Shown in pieces: positions 24,501 to 37,987 of a stretch of 64,000 nt of DNA. Position 1 is the stretch's first letter. Each line of letters opens with the position of its first letter. Both the position numbers and the translations under genes were made by a program. Source of the stretch: Triops longicaudatus (Eukaryota; Arthropoda; Branchiopoda; Notostraca; Triopsidae); the NCBI GenBank assembly GCA_022885665.1, contig JAGQDJ010000138.1, positions 62,001 through 126,000 of the forward strand, given 5' to 3'. The notes under the pieces were generated by a model. It did no database searches, was not told where the DNA came from, and saw nothing but the letters and a program-made list of their open reading frames with translations.

Positions 24501-27126
24501 AATACGTGCGGGTTTCCGTGCGTTAGGAGAATAGAATGTTTTAAACAGCGCTAATATCCTTGTCATCTGAATTTCCTGCAACAAACTGCGTGCAAGCTGT
24601 CTCTAGGGCCACACGAGGGATTTTGGAAGTGTTTAGAAAATGGGAATGGCTAAAAAGGATATCTGTCACTAAAGAGAGACAGGACGATCCATCTCGTTTG
24701 GGGCTGGGGCGTATTGTGTGGGACGCTAGAAGCTCATTGAGTTTTGTGGACGCCCATTTTAGACGATGCAAAATCCCTCGCTTTTACAACAGCTTCGCTG
24801 CGTAACATAGCAGCCCATGCGGTTTTCTTACACACTTTATGGATCAAACGCTTTTAGAGAAAGAGGAGTTTTACATCCTGCGCATACCCCCATAAGAGAC
24901 ATATACGTCACTAGCCTAAAATGGAACGGTTTGGTTAGGAAACAGTGGTTGCAAGTTGAAAACTCATAATTCAGAAGCTGCTATACGAAGACAATGGCGG
25001 TATTAGTACACTAATTTAAGCTTAGTTTCACGATAACGAATTACTGTACTAACAACTTCTTGAAGTCTAGAACGTAAATATAATGTAGCTGCACGCTATA
25101 TTATTTACACAATCCTGCCCCGGCTGTTCAATGTTTCGAGAAAAAAATATCGAATACAAAACTTACGATACTCATTTAAAATTATGACTCCACACTTGAG
25201 TAACAACGTGCGTAGTTTGATGCTAATTGTTCTCCAAGATTTATAAGACAACAGGAAACTAACTCACCAAACGTCTCCGTTTGGAGAACTTTTCCTCTCT
25301 TTCTTGCTAACCGAATCAAAGTAAGGGTGTTTACAAAATAAGGAAATTAACTAAAAAAATATGCAAAAGATGCTTATTGCATTACAATATACAACATTCA
25401 AGCAAGTATCCCTATGGATAACTACAGTATACTGGGCAACTAAGAAAATTCCAAGACGAGAGCCTTGATGGGTAACGGAGTATTCGCGAAACTATGTCAC
25501 GCAACACTCCTCACGCAACCGTCATGGCCAAAACATATTGTATAATATTTCGCTCGGTTTATTTTCAACTTTGTTTTCCTTGTCCATCACACATCGAGTC
25601 CAACTTCGTAGGCGCAAAAAAAAACATATTTTCCTAAAAGTTTGCTTGATGTTTCCGGACATCTGGAACGAGGCTGAAGTTTTGCAAATTCTGCTCATAG
25701 AAGCGTCTTTTGGCCTCGCAGATGAAAAAAAATCAGGTCCAGCTGGCATCTCAACTCAACTCTGGCGACGACTCAAAACTTGGACCAAATACAAAAATGT
25801 TTCGGCCTAGAGTGACTTATTTTTTAACTTCCGCTACTCTTAAACTCGTCCTAATTAGACAAGAATGTCCTATTCAAGGAAGTTCTACCCCGGGACGCTT
25901 GCGTTGGCCCAGCAAAGAAAGCTCGTGTTTTCCATTTTTATACAGACGGCGTTATATTAGGCCGTTATGTTTCTTATATGGTTCGTATTTTTCGCTGACG
26001 AAACTTAAATTAAAGCAACTTATTTTTAAATAATTAATCCAACATGGTGATTTGCTCTTGGCTGGGAAGCAACTTCTTTCTTCTACTATCCAGTCCAAAG
26101 CTTTGTCAAAATTACCAAACCTAATCTAACCTAACCAATAAATTCATGTAGAAAGTATTTCAGTAAAAAAAAGTCTGATATTAATCATCTTATACAGTAT
26201 TTAGAATACTTACTATGAATGCATGCCTTATTCTTACTGACCAACGAGCTGAATACCTTGACATCTTTCAACTTACAAGACTTGGCATTGCACCTCCTAC
26301 TGGAAAATAGAGATCAAGCTGGGTTACTTATTTCATCTCCAATTTGGAGTTGTCACCTGGACCGTTTACCACAATGCTTTTTCCAGAACTGATCATGCTA
26401 AAAACAATTCCATAATGGATGAAAGGTAAGGGAGTATCTCGCCATCTGATACGTCCGTACCGAGTTCCAATAAAGACGATCCATAACGCGTTTACAAAAG
26501 AATTGAGTGCAGCGAGAAGAATCGCGCCGGTTTCCTATTCTAGACGGGAAGATTGACTGACGGAAATCAACTCGTTCGTGGCTATAGGATTGTGTGAGGG
26601 GTAGAAAATAGCTCTGTACACTGTCAAAAGGGTGCCCGGGGAGCCACGGTCGCATATTGACGCAACAGCTGACGGCCACTTGACCCGTCGCTCGGGGTTC
26701 TATCGCAAAGGCTATTAAACTTGTGTGTACAGAGAAAGAGAGAAAGTGAGAAGGCAACAGACCATCGCTTCCAATTACTATCCAGCCCACCAAGGATAGG
26801 ACGTGATTAATAATAATAAATAAATAAAAATGAAAAAGTTTAAGTCGGTTGTCAAGACCACGAAAAAAAAGTAAATTTCTTTTGTTCCCTCTCATTTTTT
26901 CTTCAGTTCCCTTTTTTCGTACTTGCGTTACGAAGTTAAGTGGGGAGTACAGAACGTACGGTGTAGCGTACAAGATTCTTGTACTGTACAGTACATGAGG
27001 AACCAACACACTTAACAAGCTGAAGTACGTGGAAAATCCTTTAAACATTTTTTTAGGGTAGAAAACCCATTTCGCTCCCCTTGGGGGGTTAACTGTTTCT
27101 ATTATCTTCTACTGGCCAGTCTTACG

Positions 27127-27178
27127 CGAAAAATAAAATAAAAAAATAAATAAATAAAAACAAAATAAAATAAAAAAT
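27127..27178. repeat. AAAT-rich simple repeat
   Basis: Repeated AAATA and AAAATA units on the plus strand; simple-sequence tract in an intron. Confidence 0.85.
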
Positions 27179-30100
27179 GAGATTTCCTCATTAGTCGTGT
27201 TAAAGGACAACACGCGCAGTGAAGCTTTTATCTCTCCCACTTTCGCTCACCCAAAGCTCGTAAACAAGTACAATTTATTTAAACACTTCCCTTGTCACGC
27301 CAAGCGCAGGACAGCACACGTGCAAGCATTTTACGGCACTTGGGAAACCCCGGAAGCTACGAGATGTAAATTATTTCCTTACATTTCGCTTATGGGTAAA
27401 TGAAACACAACTTGATACGGTACAGTTAATGATTACTAATCAAAACATCAACACGGCTGTTCCATTAGAGCAGGTATACCAATACATTTTCAACACAACT
27501 GCATTTTATGGCCTGCAACAATGATTTTAAATATAATTAAAACATTAATTTAATTTAACAGAAGAAGAATTATGCAACTCACTAATCGCCAAGCTTCTAG
27601 CCTAATAGAACAAGCTTCTAAAGTAGTTTCAAAGTTGTACAGAGATGCCACGAGAATACGGGACATTATTGTTGCGACGGGATAACTTTTCAATAGTGAT
27701 ATCGCTCTCTATTCTTTCCTTTTAGCTATTCTTCGCTGCAAGAGAATGAAATATCGAAAAGCTTGTCTTTTTAATAAATAAAGGAAACGGTCAGTTATAT
27801 AACGTCCATGCAATTTTGTGAACTGTTGGACTCTTTAAGTCACCGAAATTGTGAAAAATCTCCGTTTCGCTTGTTGCTAAGGTCGGCTTCATTTTTCCAA
27901 AATATTTCCCAGATCTCACAATACGAATCGGTAAGAGCAGGAAAAACAAAAAGGTTCCACGGTTGCCTGGGCTATGTAAACAATGGACAGCGAATCTGGA
28001 AACTTTTTGCAGGATTGGAAATTTGATTGACAACGGCAACCCACAACCCTTCCCTATCCTCCCTTTATATTTTCTCGGGAGCCAAGGCCCAACCAGAGTG
28101 TCGTAAAAATGCTCCTGGTTTGGTAAAGACCAGCCCTAACCAGCAATTTTCGAATGTCTTTCGGTCAGTCTTCTTTCACCCGTCAAGGCCAACGGATGCG
28201 AGCTTATTGCATGCTGAGACAACAAATTGTCGGCAATGACTTCTACTAGATAATTCTCTTAAGACTGCATTTTACTAAACCAAAACTGGAAAACCTTACG
28301 TAACTTGCTGGTAAATCACATAATCAATGAAGATAAGCTTTAAGGTTAGACTTGTACAGTGGAGGTAAATGGCTTGATCTGAGGCGCTTTCGGGACTAGT
28401 TTAGTCGCCCAACTTAGTACATGCGAAACACACTGCCAAGTCGGTGCAAAAGCGTCGCACACAAGTTTTCTCTGGATTTACGAATAACTCGATAAAGATT
28501 ATGCAACAATTCCCATGTAAAACGCTTGCAATTCGAGGTAAATTAAATGATGCTCTCCAATTCTGTTTAAGATTTCCCCGGGGGCAATATAGGTCTCTTG
28601 AATCTTTCGCCTTTTTTTGTTCATCGGAAGAGGGGGGCAAAAATGGAAGCTAAGCAGCTTTCGACCTTCTTTCTTTAATATCCAAACAGATTTTACGGCG
28701 AATCACCCGGCGCATCAAGTGGACTATAAAGCAAGAAACCTGTGTTGAGCTCTTAAAAGGCGAACGTAGCGTACAGCATACAGTGCGGGGAAGCCTGGGA
28801 CTGCGTCGATAAGCTAAAAGTACTCCTACTTACTCCCGGGTTTTGCAACTTTGCATTAAGCCATCGACGATTTGGCGCACACAAGCAGCAGCAGGGTAGC
28901 AAGCACAACCCACGGGGTCCGTAACGAAAGACCAATTCTTGCACAATACTCAACCAAGCAAAAGCTTATTTCATATGCAGAGTTCGATGCAATGTCTCCC
29001 TGTTTCTCCATCTCAGTTAAACAGTAACATTTCTTAGTGTACCAGTACTCTGTTGTTTCAGGACAGTTACGAGCACTATAATACAACTATTGTGACTCAA
29101 TTTTTGTTTCCTCCTTCTTTTCACTCTTTTTGACAAACCAACATGCCAAAGCCTGGCAGACTAAAACCTCTATCCCACAAATCGGGCTTTCTTGCATGCA
29201 AATGTTGACCCATAACTAATGAAGAGTATAGTCAACACGTCAACACACTCCTTTGTCGCGCCACGACAAAAGTACGATAAACTTACGAACAGATTTGTAT
29301 ACAGGTACGGAAATCTAATGCTTCGACAAACTTTGTGCAACTTACTTAAAAGTTACCTATTTCTCCTGGAAATCAACGTAAAAGAAGACATCTATTTCCG
29401 GAGAATAGACAACTAACTCAAAACAAAATAAACCTGCCACGACAGCAAGTGAACGTAAATGTAAAAATCTCCTGTGGCACGCTAAGTTGCATGAATAGGA
29501 AGCACAGAGCAACTCGTAGTATAAACATGGCAATAGACGAAACGGGTAGTTAGCAATTGTCAAATATGTACTTACGAAATTGCACGGTAAACACGAAAAT
29601 ATTTTGAAAAAACGAGAATACATTAAAATAAACTACCAGAATGTCACTGAAGGATACCTCCATCGAGCCAAGTTGCTTGAAATGAGAAACTCCGGATATG
29701 AAGCTTTGGCAACTTTACGTGTTCAGCGCTGAAATAAGTGAAGGAATGAATGAGGTTACCTTAACAGTTAATTCTTTGTTTCTTCAAAATGAATATATCC
29801 AGGAGAATCTTACAGTTCGACTGTGACACTGATTTATTCAATGTGGATGTACAGTAAAGAGACCGTTTTTTTCCTCAAAGGATAAATACAGGAATTAATT
29901 ATTATTTGCTTCCGCAACACATACGTGCCACCTCCAGAGCTGAACTGAACAAATTGTAGCCAGGAATATGGAAAAAAATTGACTCTGCCGTTGAATGTCA
30001 CTGCTGATAACCCTTTTTCCATTTACCCCCAAGCTAGTCGCAATAACCTTTAATGAATAGTCCTAAACTATGCACGAAACTGCTAAGAATTCCTGTCTCT

Positions 30101-31078
30101 AAGTACCTGTTTAAGAGTCTATTCTGTTCAAGATTAATTTTACAAAAGATTCTCATGGGGCGGATTGTCACATTAGCATGATGGAAAAAGCTTATCAATG
30201 TAGAAGGGTAGCTACTTGACTTGTCCCTCGCTAGATGGCTTTAGTTACTACAATAGATTTTTCTCACTAGCTCATTAATTTCTCTATTTTATGCTAGAAT
30301 TTAAATGTAATGTTCATTATATGCGTGCAATTTCAAGAGTGTTCTGCCTGTTCCACAACCCGTTTGCTTATAAAGCACTAACACGGCAATACTCACACAT
30401 GAATTCCTCAACAACGGGAATGGACGCTTGTTGCGGGTTTAATGGTAAGTTAACACTTAACAGCCGCTTTTATACCAGCTTTTGCACAGTAGTTCGCACA
30501 CAGAAAACTTTAACTTTCGACAGAACAAGACTGAACAGAACTTTTTACTGTATTTTTTAGTATTACAAATCAAAGTTATCGAAAGACCACACATTCGAAC
30601 TGAAGTTGCTTTGAAATGTTTGTTGTTAATTAAAAGATATTTGGGGCGATTATGAAAGCTAATAACTCTTTACCACACATTACAGTTGAAAGGGACAGAA
30701 TTCCTTGAACATAAGCCAAACTACCCAGAAACTGTACAAAAAGGGATTAGATCTTTATCGAAACAACGAAAATTACTAAGAATGATGACGAAATTAGGCC
30801 AACAAAATGTCAACAAACTAAAACTTTCTGCAAGTTGTGACATTTTGGCCTTTTAGGCATCCTACTTTCATCATTTTAGGCCTTAAAGCTCTTCCAAAAC
30901 TTCCGAACTCCCTCATCTGCGTCACCATTCGATCCGTAATATGTGTGCCTTTGTGTGGATGTGTGTGCGAGTCCAATTCTGCGGCGCAAGTTCTGGGTTA
31001 TTGACATAAACTAGTCGGTCGCAAAGTCCCTGGGCACACCATAAGTTTAAAGACAATTCAAGGAGCAAGTTGTAAATC

Positions 31079-31135
31079 TCTCATCTCTCTTCTGCCCCTT
31101 TCTCTTCCTTCTCTTCTCCTTCTCTCGCTCCTTAA
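31079..31135. repeat. polypyrimidine/polypurine tract
   Basis: Almost pure C/T on the plus strand (TCTCTCATCTCTCTTC and onward), so GA-rich on the gene strand. Confidence 0.8.
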
Positions 31136-32292
31136 GCAATTAGCTCAGATAGTAAGACAGATGAAAATCTTCTTACTAATTACGTTCCTCTCATTTCTTA
31201 TGGGACAGCTTGATCTTCCAAAGTGAGAAGGAAAATCCCTCTGCTTCAGCCTCCACGCAAAATTAATCAGCTTTATTCTCTTAATTTAGGATTGCCAAGT
31301 ACGCGCATTTGTTTCTTTTGTCGAGTCTTTCTTTCTACAACTACAATTGTACTTGTAGTTCTACCTTGGAACATTGTCTTCTGACTTTAATGTTAATCTG
31401 CTCTTCAAATCAAGACCTTAAAAAAATGTTCTAAAACACCACGATTTTCTTTTGAGACTTTGTTTACCATTTTCTTCCAATTTCGCCGGATTCAAGCGAA
31501 CAAGGGGGTAAAAAAAGGGGATTTAAAACGAAAAGGGACGGAAAAAACATTTTTGAGGGCGTAAATGGGCAACGCGAGCTTCATTACGACTTCTTTGGGA
31601 GTCAACTCCCTTTTCTTTTACTTTTGTTGCGTATTCATTAAGTGCGAGCTACTAACGAGCTCGCTATTCATGTATTTGCATAGGCAACTTGTCACTTTGG
31701 GACCTTTTTCCCCCAGGCTTTTATGGTAGACGTAACAGTGCAGCTTGGAAATGGTGGAAATGTGAATCACACATGCAAATTCCATGCCGATCCAACACCA
31801 CAGCGTACAACAGCCGCGTTTGATAATGATATTACTGCTCAAAGAGAAACGATCCAAACTTGGATCCAAGTGGATTCAAGCTTGACCTTTGGTTTCCTCT
31901 GTCCAAGACGGAAATTTAATTGTGTGCTCCAAGAAGCAATTGTTCCTTTGATTCAGACACACAGGCAATAATATCTCGTATTTCTCACATGAAATGACCC
32001 AATGTTTGCTTCATATGAGGAAAATTCTGTCTCAAACGATTTCCCTCTTACACATATGAAGGCTCCTGAGTCGATTAAATTTCAAATAAATTTTGGTGGG
32101 CTATTTTGATTCTTATACTCTCGTTCGGTGCTGAGAAATCGTTTATGACTGTCGTAGAAATGCACTTGAAAATTTGTAATCTCTCCCCCACCTCCCCCAA
32201 CCAAAATCCTGGTTACGACAATCACTGGGATAGTAAAGTACAAGCAGCAAGCTATATGGTAATTGGAGACGTGCTTAAAAGAGCTATCTTAC

Positions 32293-32479
32293 TTGCAATT
32301 GCCGGAGTAAGGTTTCTTTCGGTGTACGTATTCCCGGGCCAAAGGCGTCGACTTCCATTTCCAAGGATTCTAACACTGTTTCAGTATCAGACATCCACAC
32401 TTGAAATTTATCCATGCAACGGTCCAAATTGTGCAACGACACCAAGGCGGAATTCAACGATTTGCCACGAGTCGTAACC
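32293..32479 (-). CDS. Dys: dystrophin exon e15: end of R21, R22 helix A
   Basis: 187 nt; 62 codons after a split Gly, leaving in phase 0. LDRCMDKFQVWMSDTETVLE matches human LDLEKFLAWLTEAET of R22 helix A, and TPKETLLRQLQ matches the RKERLLEDSK segment. The donor is GTAAGA. It is followed by the 25.3-kb intron; the phase-0 junction lets either this exon or the alternative exon at 19,426-20,892 splice to e16. Confidence 0.95.
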
Positions 32480-32578
32480 CTGCAAATGGGCACATTACAA
32501 AAAGGAGTTCACTTGTGGTCATCCCTGTTAATACATCCTTCCCGCTTCTTACATGCAAAATAATAAATGATAATATAT

Positions 32579-32744
32579 GCCACCTAGTGATAGCATTACA
32601 ATTTAAGCATTTCGCTACCTAGCGGCAGTTATATTCATTTGAGATAGAGCACGGTGCCACCTAGCGGCAGCAATTCACACAAGTAAGCGAATTCCCACGA
32701 ACACTTTCCTAGTGTTTTAAAAATGACAGTTGCCACTTACTGGC
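32579..32744. repeat. cluster of CCACCTAGCGGCAG-type motifs
   Basis: Copies at 32,579 (GCCACCTAGTGATAG), 32,614 (GCTACCTAGCGGCAG), 32,656 (GCCACCTAGCGGCAG) and a weak one at 32,731 (GCCACTTACTGGCT), between e14 and e15. Same orientation, 35-75 nt apart. It may be a tandem repeat or a set of protein-binding sites. Confidence 0.6.
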
Positions 32745-32945
32745 TATTAGATATATTCTTACGCAGCATGCGTTAAACTAGAGAAAGCAACAGATAAGAG
32801 TGGAAACTATTTATTGCAGAGACTGAATTTACGGAGCAGTTAAAACTATTAACAGATAATAACCTAAAAAAACAAGAGAGAAATAGGAAATAGCCTACTA
32901 AGACCAAGGAGCAGCTGGTCTGTATTACACATGGAGCAAACTTAC

Positions 32946-33100
32946 CCAGATTGTAGTGTAGCAGACCGCGACCGGAGGGCGTCCATGGCGCGATTCACAC
33001 GACTCATGTCGTCGTGCGGATATGCTGTCTGAAGTCGTTGCCGGAATTGATTCAAGCTCTCGAGTTGGCGCTGAATTTGCTGCGATTCACTGGTCAAGGA
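32946..33100 (-). CDS. Dys: dystrophin exon e14: R21 helices B-C
   Basis: 155 nt; 51 codons starting SLTSESQQIQRQLESLNQ, with YPHDDMSRVNRAMDALRSR as helix C. It leaves two bases (GG) completed by e15 to Gly. Acceptor TGTTTTAG, donor GTAAGT. The helix C lacks the usual Trp (Leu-Arg instead), a divergence from human NASWRSI. Confidence 0.92.
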
Positions 33101-36100
33101 CTAAAACACGACAAAATAAGTCAATACATGAATTCCATCAGACTTTCAATGTTTTTCTTTTTTAACGACTCAACGCGATTTAACGCACCTACTCATGCTA
33201 TCGTATCTTAATAAATAAAAAGTTTGGTCTGTCAAATGTTGGGCAGATCAGTAACTGCTATCAAATAATCTGAAGGGATGTAAACTACCTTTTATTGCTA
33301 GACATAAGGAGGAACGATATCCGATTTTTTTAAGCTTATTAGTGCCGAACAGTCGAGATGGGGGGTCAATATGCAATGTTAAAGAACATCTGGTATTCGC
33401 CTATCTTTACCATTACAAAATAAAAATAAAATTGAATGGGGGACGTTACCTTCCTAACTCTCCTGGCTACAGGCCTACTATACACGTTGAAAGACTTTAA
33501 ATACATCATATATTTGCATAATCCATAGAACTGATTCTCCTAATACCCAACACAATAAAATACAGCTCTTAAAAGGCGCAAAGTTTATGAATACGGTACG
33601 TTTCAATCCAAGCTCCTAATTCTTGCTTCAAGCTTTTCGTTTCGTAGAATGGCTCTATTGTGTAAGTTTTAAGCCCTTATACACCTCTCATGCATTAGCA
33701 ACGATTCCAAGACAACTTTCCTACCATCACGCGACAGGGTTAACGAGCCGTACCAGATTCCAATACAGGTTAAGGAACATTCTCTTAATTAACCACACAA
33801 CAACTGGCATGTGAGCTACAAGACTGTCACAAAACCCACGAAACTCGTCCTAACACGCTAAAACGACCTCGACACGCTCGCTGTCGACGGTGCTTTCCAC
33901 CTTAGTTTAATACAAATGCAAATATCTCAATTTTCTTTTACATTTCCTTTAGCATGATAAAAGAAGGCGTGTTCATAGGTCGTTTCAGCGTCTCAAGCCC
34001 TACAAGATGGGAGTAAACGGACAGTCAAGCGAAAAACGCCTCACACTTTCACTCGAACACTTGCTCTCTCGTGTATACAGCATATAACACCCTCCCATCC
34101 CCTATCCCGCACATTCCAACACCACACTGCCCATCCTTTCCACCAAACTCTGTCATGTTCCGGGGGCTCCTGTTTAAGGAGGCGGTGTTAATAGCTTTAT
34201 TTCCACCATTGCCAACAAGATTCCTAATACAATTCAACCACTCCAACCCACAATCCCATAAAAAGGTAACAGCTACGAAAATACGGGTGTTAAAGTGCAA
34301 AAAGCATAACCCCATCACCTTTCGGAATAAAACCTCTTCGCAACACTCCGAACACCAAAAAATGCACACAGAAATATGGAGTCTGGAGAGGGAGGTTGGG
34401 CAGCCTAAATCGAGTCACGATCAAAGCTACAACCGCTGCGTGACTTCGATACTCAAAATCCTTCTCCATTTCGTAGTCAATAACGCTTTTTCCGTAGTCA
34501 CTCAGCGTCTTCTACCTTGTTCGTTTCGGGAACGAGGTTTTACGGACCAGAAAGGACATAAAAAGATAGAGAAATTTGGTTTTGTAGTCCCTTTTTGCAT
34601 GCAAAGTGCCAACATCGTTACGCGTGGATCACCCAGACGCGTTTCATGCATAAAAGGATTGACAATTTTGGTGATCGCGGTGACGGACTACGACGTTTGC
34701 TAAGAGGGTCTCATGTGCTAAAAATACACACCGGACCACCACAAGACGTTCCGCGTATTACGAGAGCTTTTACCTCCCGAGTCCTTCAAGCAATTTTACA
34801 TCAGACAATGATATTTTGGTGGCAATTGCAACCGGATGAACGCGACGAAATAAACGTGCGATTAACCTCTATTCCATTATACGCTTTACCACCGCAGGGC
34901 TTTACCGGATATACGAATCGAAGAAAGCCAAATTAAGGTAATTAAGCTTTTAAACAAACTTTGATAATTTTAAAACTATAATTTTCGGTAACCCAACATT
35001 TAAGCCTTTAAACAGCGGGTTTACATTTCACTAGTTTTACACTTTTACACTGGATTTTGACTGCATGAGTAGTCGAACTTACACGAAAGAGATCTCTGAG
35101 GTGTTTTGAAATGTCTACAATAACAAGGTTACACTTAGATCTGGTATTAGATAAATTATTTCTGGAACGTGAACAGAGAGAAAACTTCCGAAGACTACTA
35201 CTTTGCTGGAATTATGCGTTCCCCTTCCGTTTTGGTTATAGATTCAACTAAGGCCGAGCTCTAGTCTAGGTGATTAACAAGAGCAGAGAAAAAGTTTTTA
35301 TTACCGAACGTTTATATTAATAGTGTATACTTATACACGTTTATTTTTCAATACGCAGTTAGGCAACAAACATTTTGTATTCGAGTTGATGGGACAATGC
35401 GCTCGAAGGTTTTATTAAACGCGAAACGGTAATCGCGTTTTTGGCATCTACCGCAAAACGGAGTAATTTCGAACGAAAAAATGGTCTTTTATTTTAATTG
35501 TGGCTACAGAGGTTGCTCTGCAGAATTAGAAAAATCTTTCACTTTCGACTTAACTGTAAATTACGGAGTACTATACTTTCAAAGCTGGTATTCAACATTA
35601 CCCCACGATGCGTATTGCTTCGAACGCGAACACAAAATTGCTCGTCAAAATTCAGAAATGGCATTTTGGAGGAAATTTCTTCTTGGCGTCGTTAGTGTGA
35701 ATCAGCTAAACACTGTTGGACATTTTCTTTTTTTAAAAAAGTGATTGCGGCAAAAAATATGAATGAAATGAAGTCGGTAAAAAAAAGAGCTACTAACGCC
35801 TGCCTTAAAAGGTATATTTGTCTTTAAATTTTTGCACTTGGTTGCGCTTACTACTGTTTCAACTACTGGTTTAGTCTTGTCTGTTAACAGTCCTTTCAAC
35901 TTTGAAGGAGGAGTTGGTTTTATGATCGAGTCTTCATGCATTTTCTTCGCAAGTAGCGTAATCCCTGACCCGGACGCGTTCCCATCTTCGCTACGCTAGC
36001 TTGCTAGCGCTCGCTAGCTTCGGCACAGCAATAAGCCACAACACATGAAAAGTGATGAAGTTCACCACATAATTCTAACATTGAGCTTGGCTGAAGTTAA

Positions 36101-37775
36101 AAGGTTGCAACACTGCTGCGATTTAGATAGCAGAAAAACTGGTCGATGAAGTATCTTTGTGGGAAAAACAGAGCCCTAACTGTCCAGTCGTCCTTCGGTA
36201 ATGAATATCCGACAAATCAAAAGTTGTGTTAAAAAAATATCTTACATTCAATTTATTGTTGCTCGGAAATGTGTTAAAACACAAACTTGGTTTTGGTATC
36301 CTAAGAAAGCCTAAAAGCCTACTTATTGCTGAATCTGGTGACCTTTTATTGCATTGAGTAATTGCGGCAAAGCTCCTTATTCGCGGGAGATAGGTCCCGG
36401 AGAAATGCCGCGGATATGGAAAATCCTGAGCGAGGAGTGGGAAGTTGCATTGAAAGATAGGAATGCGTTCCGAAATACCAAAAAATGAAGAAAAAATTAC
36501 GGACCATTTTCATTTAGATCTAGCCTGCCCAACAAAAAGTTTATCGTTATTGGACCTATGTGTCTCCTTAAAAATTTAAGGTTGTTTTCTCGATTTTCAC
36601 CGCCTTTGAAATATTTTAATACAGATTTACTGATTATATTACTAACTTTTGAAACTTATTCATCAGTTTTATTCTGAAGAACAAATTTCGCTCTGTGCGT
36701 GGAACACGTTTTGCAAAATGGTATTATATTCGTAATTAAATTTCCCATATTAGCTTACTTTTCACCACTTTGATTGCTCGAAACGACCTTTTTTATACTA
36801 CTTGTACCCTAAACGTAATTTTTATTAAATCATGTAAATGCATCATTGCTCCCAGTTAAAAGCGGCTTGCCTCAGCTTTTTTGCCTTCTTAACGATTGTC
36901 TTCCGCAAAAAAATACACTTTGCTACGGAGTGCGCTATGGTACTTACGAAACAGTAATACTGGCAGGAGTTATTTACAAAAAGACTAAGATTTTGAATGA
37001 ATTTGGCCAGTGCGACCAGCGAATAGCGAAATATTTTGCCGCGGTCAGCCTCAAAAATTTCGTCCGCGAATATGGGACCCGCGAATAAGAAGCGTTGACT
37101 GTACAATGTTCAATGTTACCTCCACGTGTTTCCCCCTGAATTACCCCGTTGGTACGTCTTACTGGTCTCGACACTCGCAGTAGTGATTGTCAATAGGCTT
37201 ACCCGCTAGAGGTTTTCCTTACGCGCTGTACGTAATTCTGGAATTTGCTTTAGTCTTCCATATATAAAGAGGTTTCGTATCTCTTCATATGCCATGGACT
37301 CCTCTGTGAACCATTTATTTCCCCGGTATAAAGTGTGACAAGTCTCATTGTAAACCGTAGAATCCTTAGGAATCGCCATTACAATCTCGCGCATAAGGAG
37401 GTTTTTGTTTTATTACACGAGTTTACTGAAGCAAATGCCATCAAGTTTGCTTTCTTCCTCCACCTACATTCAGTTTTAACATACGCGATATATCAATTAT
37501 GAATTCCCATACCCTCTCTCGCGTATAAATAATTCTTCCAATGCCAAGTAACTTATTTCCATTAATGAAACACGTTACTCCTTTCACCCCAAGTTATGCA
37601 CAGGACTTTCCCACTCCACTAGTACAAGCTGCTGTAATAATAGAGTACAAAGTCGGTTCTCCTTTGCTTATTTAGCTGAACGAAGTCATTACAAGGGTTC
37701 CTAACTTGGTTTATAAGCTATTCCCTTTCCCTCTAAGCGAAAAGCAAATAATGAAATTATTTGAGATAATTTTAC
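33101..37775. other. dystrophin intron e13-e14
   Basis: 4.7 kb. Holds the pogo/Tigger-like remnant at 36,361-37,103, a plus-strand coding-like stretch at 34,595-34,936, and GCTAGC palindromes at 35,991-36,018. No dystrophin exon is missing here by phase. Confidence 0.75.
36361..37103. mobile_element. degenerate pogo/Tigger-like DNA transposon remnant
   Basis: The right end on the minus strand reads TACAGTCAACGCTTCTTATT then CGCGGG and, after a few bases, CATATTCGCGG. The left end on the plus strand has the matching GCTCCTTATTCGCGGG and then GGAGAAATGCCGCGGATATG. CAG ends with TA flanks and repeated CGCGGATA-type steps are usual in pogo/Tigger elements. The extreme left end is lost, and no transposase frame remains. 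Family assignment is from memory of the TIR style. Confidence 0.55.
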
Positions 37776-37987
37776 CTTGTGATCCCGTTGCTGACTTTCT
37801 AAAATGTCGGCCGAGTTGGCAACGGGGGGCAACTTTTGCATTCTGGCTTCCAATCGTTGAACTTGCTGCTCCACTTCCTGGCGTTTGCTCTCGAAGCGCT
37901 GAGAATCTGAAAGCAAGGCTTCCAACTGCGCCCTGCGTGACGTTACGGCAGCTGCAGTTTCTTCCCAGTGCTCGCGTAACTTGGTTA
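37776..37987 (-). CDS. Dys: dystrophin exon e13: R20 helix C, R21 helix A
   Basis: 212 nt; two leading bases complete Val, then 70 codons ending in phase 0. TKLREHWEETAAAVTSRRAQ is helix C of R20 and LLSDSQRFESKRQEVEQQ is helix A of R21, matching human NQWDEVQEHLQNRRQQL and the following STQWLEAKEEAEQ. Phe stands where human has Trp at the start of R21. Acceptor GGCTAG, donor GTAAAA. Confidence 0.94.

Larger units (their letters stand above)
20893..32292. other. 25-kb dystrophin intron, 5' part
   Basis: 11.4 kb between e15 and the alternative exon. Holds the possible promoter at 20,893-21,525, a polypyrimidine tract at 31,079-31,135, A/T microsatellites at 26,810-26,830 and 27,127-27,178, and a 216-codon minus-strand frame at 26,398-27,048 with no recognisable protein. 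Otherwise AT-rich intron. Confidence 0.7.

Noticed and set aside
26398..27048. 216-codon minus-strand open frame in the large intron
   Set aside because: No domain or repeat pattern, AT-driven residue content, and no splice signals that fit the dystrophin phase. Kept only as a note.
34071..34703. 210-codon plus-strand frame
   Set aside because: Mostly low-information residues with no motif; overlaps a second frame. Not supported as a gene without homology or transcripts.
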